A DNA stretch of 7,049 bases. Source: an uncultured Flavobacteriales bacterium (GTDB taxonomy: Bacteria > Bacteroidota > Bacteroidia > Flavobacteriales > Crocinitomicaceae). Of this stretch, positions 5,823 to 7,049 are shown piece after piece. Numbering within the stretch: position 1 is the stretch's first letter; every line of letters begins with the position of its first letter. The stretch covers positions 1 to 7,049 of the forward strand of contig CAMLET010000166.1 in NCBI GenBank assembly GCA_946479125.1, read 5' to 3'. The translations under genes and the position numbers were made by a program. The notes below the pieces were generated by a model. That model had not been told where the DNA came from, ran no database searches, and saw only the letters and a program-made list of their open reading frames with translations.

Positions 5823-6995
5823 ATGAAATTGAGATATTTTTCAATTTGCGTGGCATCAGCATTAGTGATGATGTCTTGTAAAAAAGAAGTTACAACTACA
5901 CCTGGCTCAGAATTCTTAGGCGCAGAAAAGCAGCAAGTGAAGGAAACATACGCGAATATCGCTTTCGCAGTTTATTCCGATTCTTATACATCATCCGTTT
6001 TACTTCAAACTGCAATTAACAGTTTTGTAGCTGCTCCTTCACAAGGAACTCTTGATGCGGCAAAACAAGCTTGGTTAGACGCACGTGAGGTTTACGGTTT
6101 GTCTGAAGTTTTCCGTTTTGTGGATGGTCCTATTGACAATCCGGATAATGGTCCTGAAGGATTGATTAACGCATGGCCAATGGATGAAGCGTATGTTGAT
6201 TACACTCAGGATGACGCGTCTTCTGGAATTATCAATGATCCGGTGAACTATCCTGTGATCGATGCAACAACTATCATCAACGCAAATGAATTTGGAAGTG
6301 AAACAAATATTTCTTGTGGATACCATGCAATTGAGTTTTTGCTTTGGGGACAAGATTTAAGTGCAGTTAGCGCTGGAACACGACCTTACACTGATTTCGT
6401 GATTGGGGGAACTGCTTCAAACCAATTGAGACGAGGACAATATTTATCGGCTTGTGCACAGATTTTAGTTGATGCACTTGATCAGGTGAAAGACGCTTGG
6501 GATCCGGCTGTTCCTTCAAGTTTCTACTACACGTTTATTGATCAGTCAAATTCAGTTGCTCTTCGTCAAATGTTCACTTCAATGAAATCTCTTTCTGGAT
6601 TTGAGTTGGCTGGAGAACGCATGTATGTAGCATACTCACACGAAGATCAGGAAGATGAGCACTCATGTTTTTCTGACAATACGCATAGAGATATTTTCTT
6701 AAATGCTCAGGGAATCTTTAACCTGTATGTTGGTTACTACGATTCACCTTTTGCTAATGATGTTGATGGTTACAGTTTATCTGATCTTGTGAGTATTAAA
6801 AATGCCACGAAAAATTCGGAGATGAATGCTCGTTTAGCAACTTCTCGCGACTTGATCGAGCAAATGTATACTCCGTTTGACCAGGCCATTATTTTACCAG
6901 CTGAACGTCCAAAAGTACTTTTGGCAATTCAGTCGCTGCAAGCTGAAGCAGATTTATTTGTTGAAGTGGCTAGCACGCTGAGTATAACAATTTAA
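5823..6995 (+). CDS. Imelysin (M75) family lipoprotein
   Basis: A 390-residue envelope lipoprotein: signal peptide MKLRYFSICVASALVMMSC, lipidation Cys at 19, then KKE and a Thr-rich linker to about residue 27. The imelysin fold (two four-helix bundles) follows. Family marks are AWLDAREVYGLSEVFRF at 83-99, the GxHxxE motif as GYHAIEFLLWGQD at 166-178 (H168, E171), ELAGERMYVAY at 261-271 and EDEHSCFSDNTHRD at 277-290. Imelysins were first classed as M75 peptidases, but structural work cast doubt on protease activity. Members such as IrpA and EfeO take part in iron uptake, so a periplasmic iron-binding or iron-handling role is more likely than proteolysis. It has its own promoter match and is 7 bases ahead of the next exported gene, with which it should share a transcript. 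The length is typical for the family. Confidence 0.95.
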   Translation: MKLRYFSICVASALVMMSCKKEVTTTPGSEFLGAEKQQVKETYANIAFAVYSDSYTSSVLLQTAINSFVAAPSQGTLDAAKQAWLDAREVYGLSEVFRFVDGPIDNPDNGPEGLINAWPMDEAYVDYTQDDASSGIINDPVNYPVIDATTIINANEFGSETNISCGYHAIEFLLWGQDLSAVSAGTRPYTDFVIGGTASNQLRRGQYLSACAQILVDALDQVKDAWDPAVPSSFYYTFIDQSNSVALRQMFTSMKSLSGFELAGERMYVAYSHEDQEDEHSCFSDNTHRDIFLNAQGIFNLYVGYYDSPFANDVDGYSLSDLVSIKNATKNSEMNARLATSRDLIEQMYTPFDQAIILPAERPKVLLAIQSLQAEADLFVEVASTLSITI

Positions 6996-7002
6996 TATTT
7001 GA

Positions 7003-7049
7003 ATGAATAAGGTACTTTTTTGTGTACTTGTAGTATCTGGTGCCATCAT
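7003..7049 (+). CDS. Start of an exported protein, cut by right edge
   Basis: Only the first 15 complete codons are present: MNKVLFCVLVVSGAI, the beginning of a signal peptide. The ATG lies 7 bases after the imelysin stop, with an A-rich leader, so it is the next gene of the same operon. In Bacteroidota an imelysin gene is often followed by a di-heme (DUF1111, CxxCH) oxidoreductase or another imelysin; this is a guess from context and cannot be read from these bases. Confidence 0.6.
   Translation, partial: MNKVLFCVLVVSGAI

Noticed and set aside
1..7049. Mobile element, CRISPR, defence system or RNA gene
   Set aside because: No transposase or recombinase, no regular spaced repeats, no tRNA or rRNA-like stretches; all long frames are accounted for by ordinary chromosomal families.

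Overview
The window looks like ordinary chromosomal DNA of a Bacteroidota bacterium, probably a Flavobacteriales-type marine or freshwater organism. Three things point there. The base composition is AT-leaning and the start codons have A-rich leaders without Shine-Dalgarno motifs. Matches to the Bacteroidota -7 promoter element TAnnTTTG sit 16-20 bases before three of the genes. The protein families also fit: a TPR/SpoIIE phosphatase, an imelysin lipoprotein, a DUF3108 protein and a kynurenine-pathway tryptophan dioxygenase with the insertion before its TGG loop that I associate with this phylum. The assignment is an inference from these features, not from a database match.

Left half (1-3289), all on the minus strand and read from right to left: a secreted DUF3108 protein closed by a perfect 12-bp hairpin terminator; tryptophan 2,3-dioxygenase (kynA) with its own promoter match; a secreted beta-propeller-like protein with its own promoter match next to a hairpin; and, coupled to it by a TAATG stop/start overlap, a HAD-family sugar-phosphate phosphatase resembling HxpB/YniC, which runs off the left edge.

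A 127-bp divergent spacer (3290-3416) separates this from the right half, which is all on the plus strand: a small four-helix membrane protein overlapping by ATGA with a large sensor-type protein (signal peptide, TPR array, one membrane helix, coiled coil, SpoIIE/PP2C phosphatase). After a 67-bp gap with a promoter match comes an imelysin (M75) lipoprotein, and 7 bases later the first codons of another exported protein.

The genes form several independent small units: amino-acid catabolism (kynA), sugar-phosphate clearance with an exported propeller, envelope maintenance (DUF3108), membrane signalling (small membrane protein plus TPR-SpoIIE phosphatase) and probable periplasmic iron or redox functions (imelysin and its follower). 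I see no mobile element, CRISPR array, tRNA, rRNA or defence system. The least explained part is the translationally coupled pair of an uncharacterised membrane protein and a TPR-SpoIIE phosphatase.
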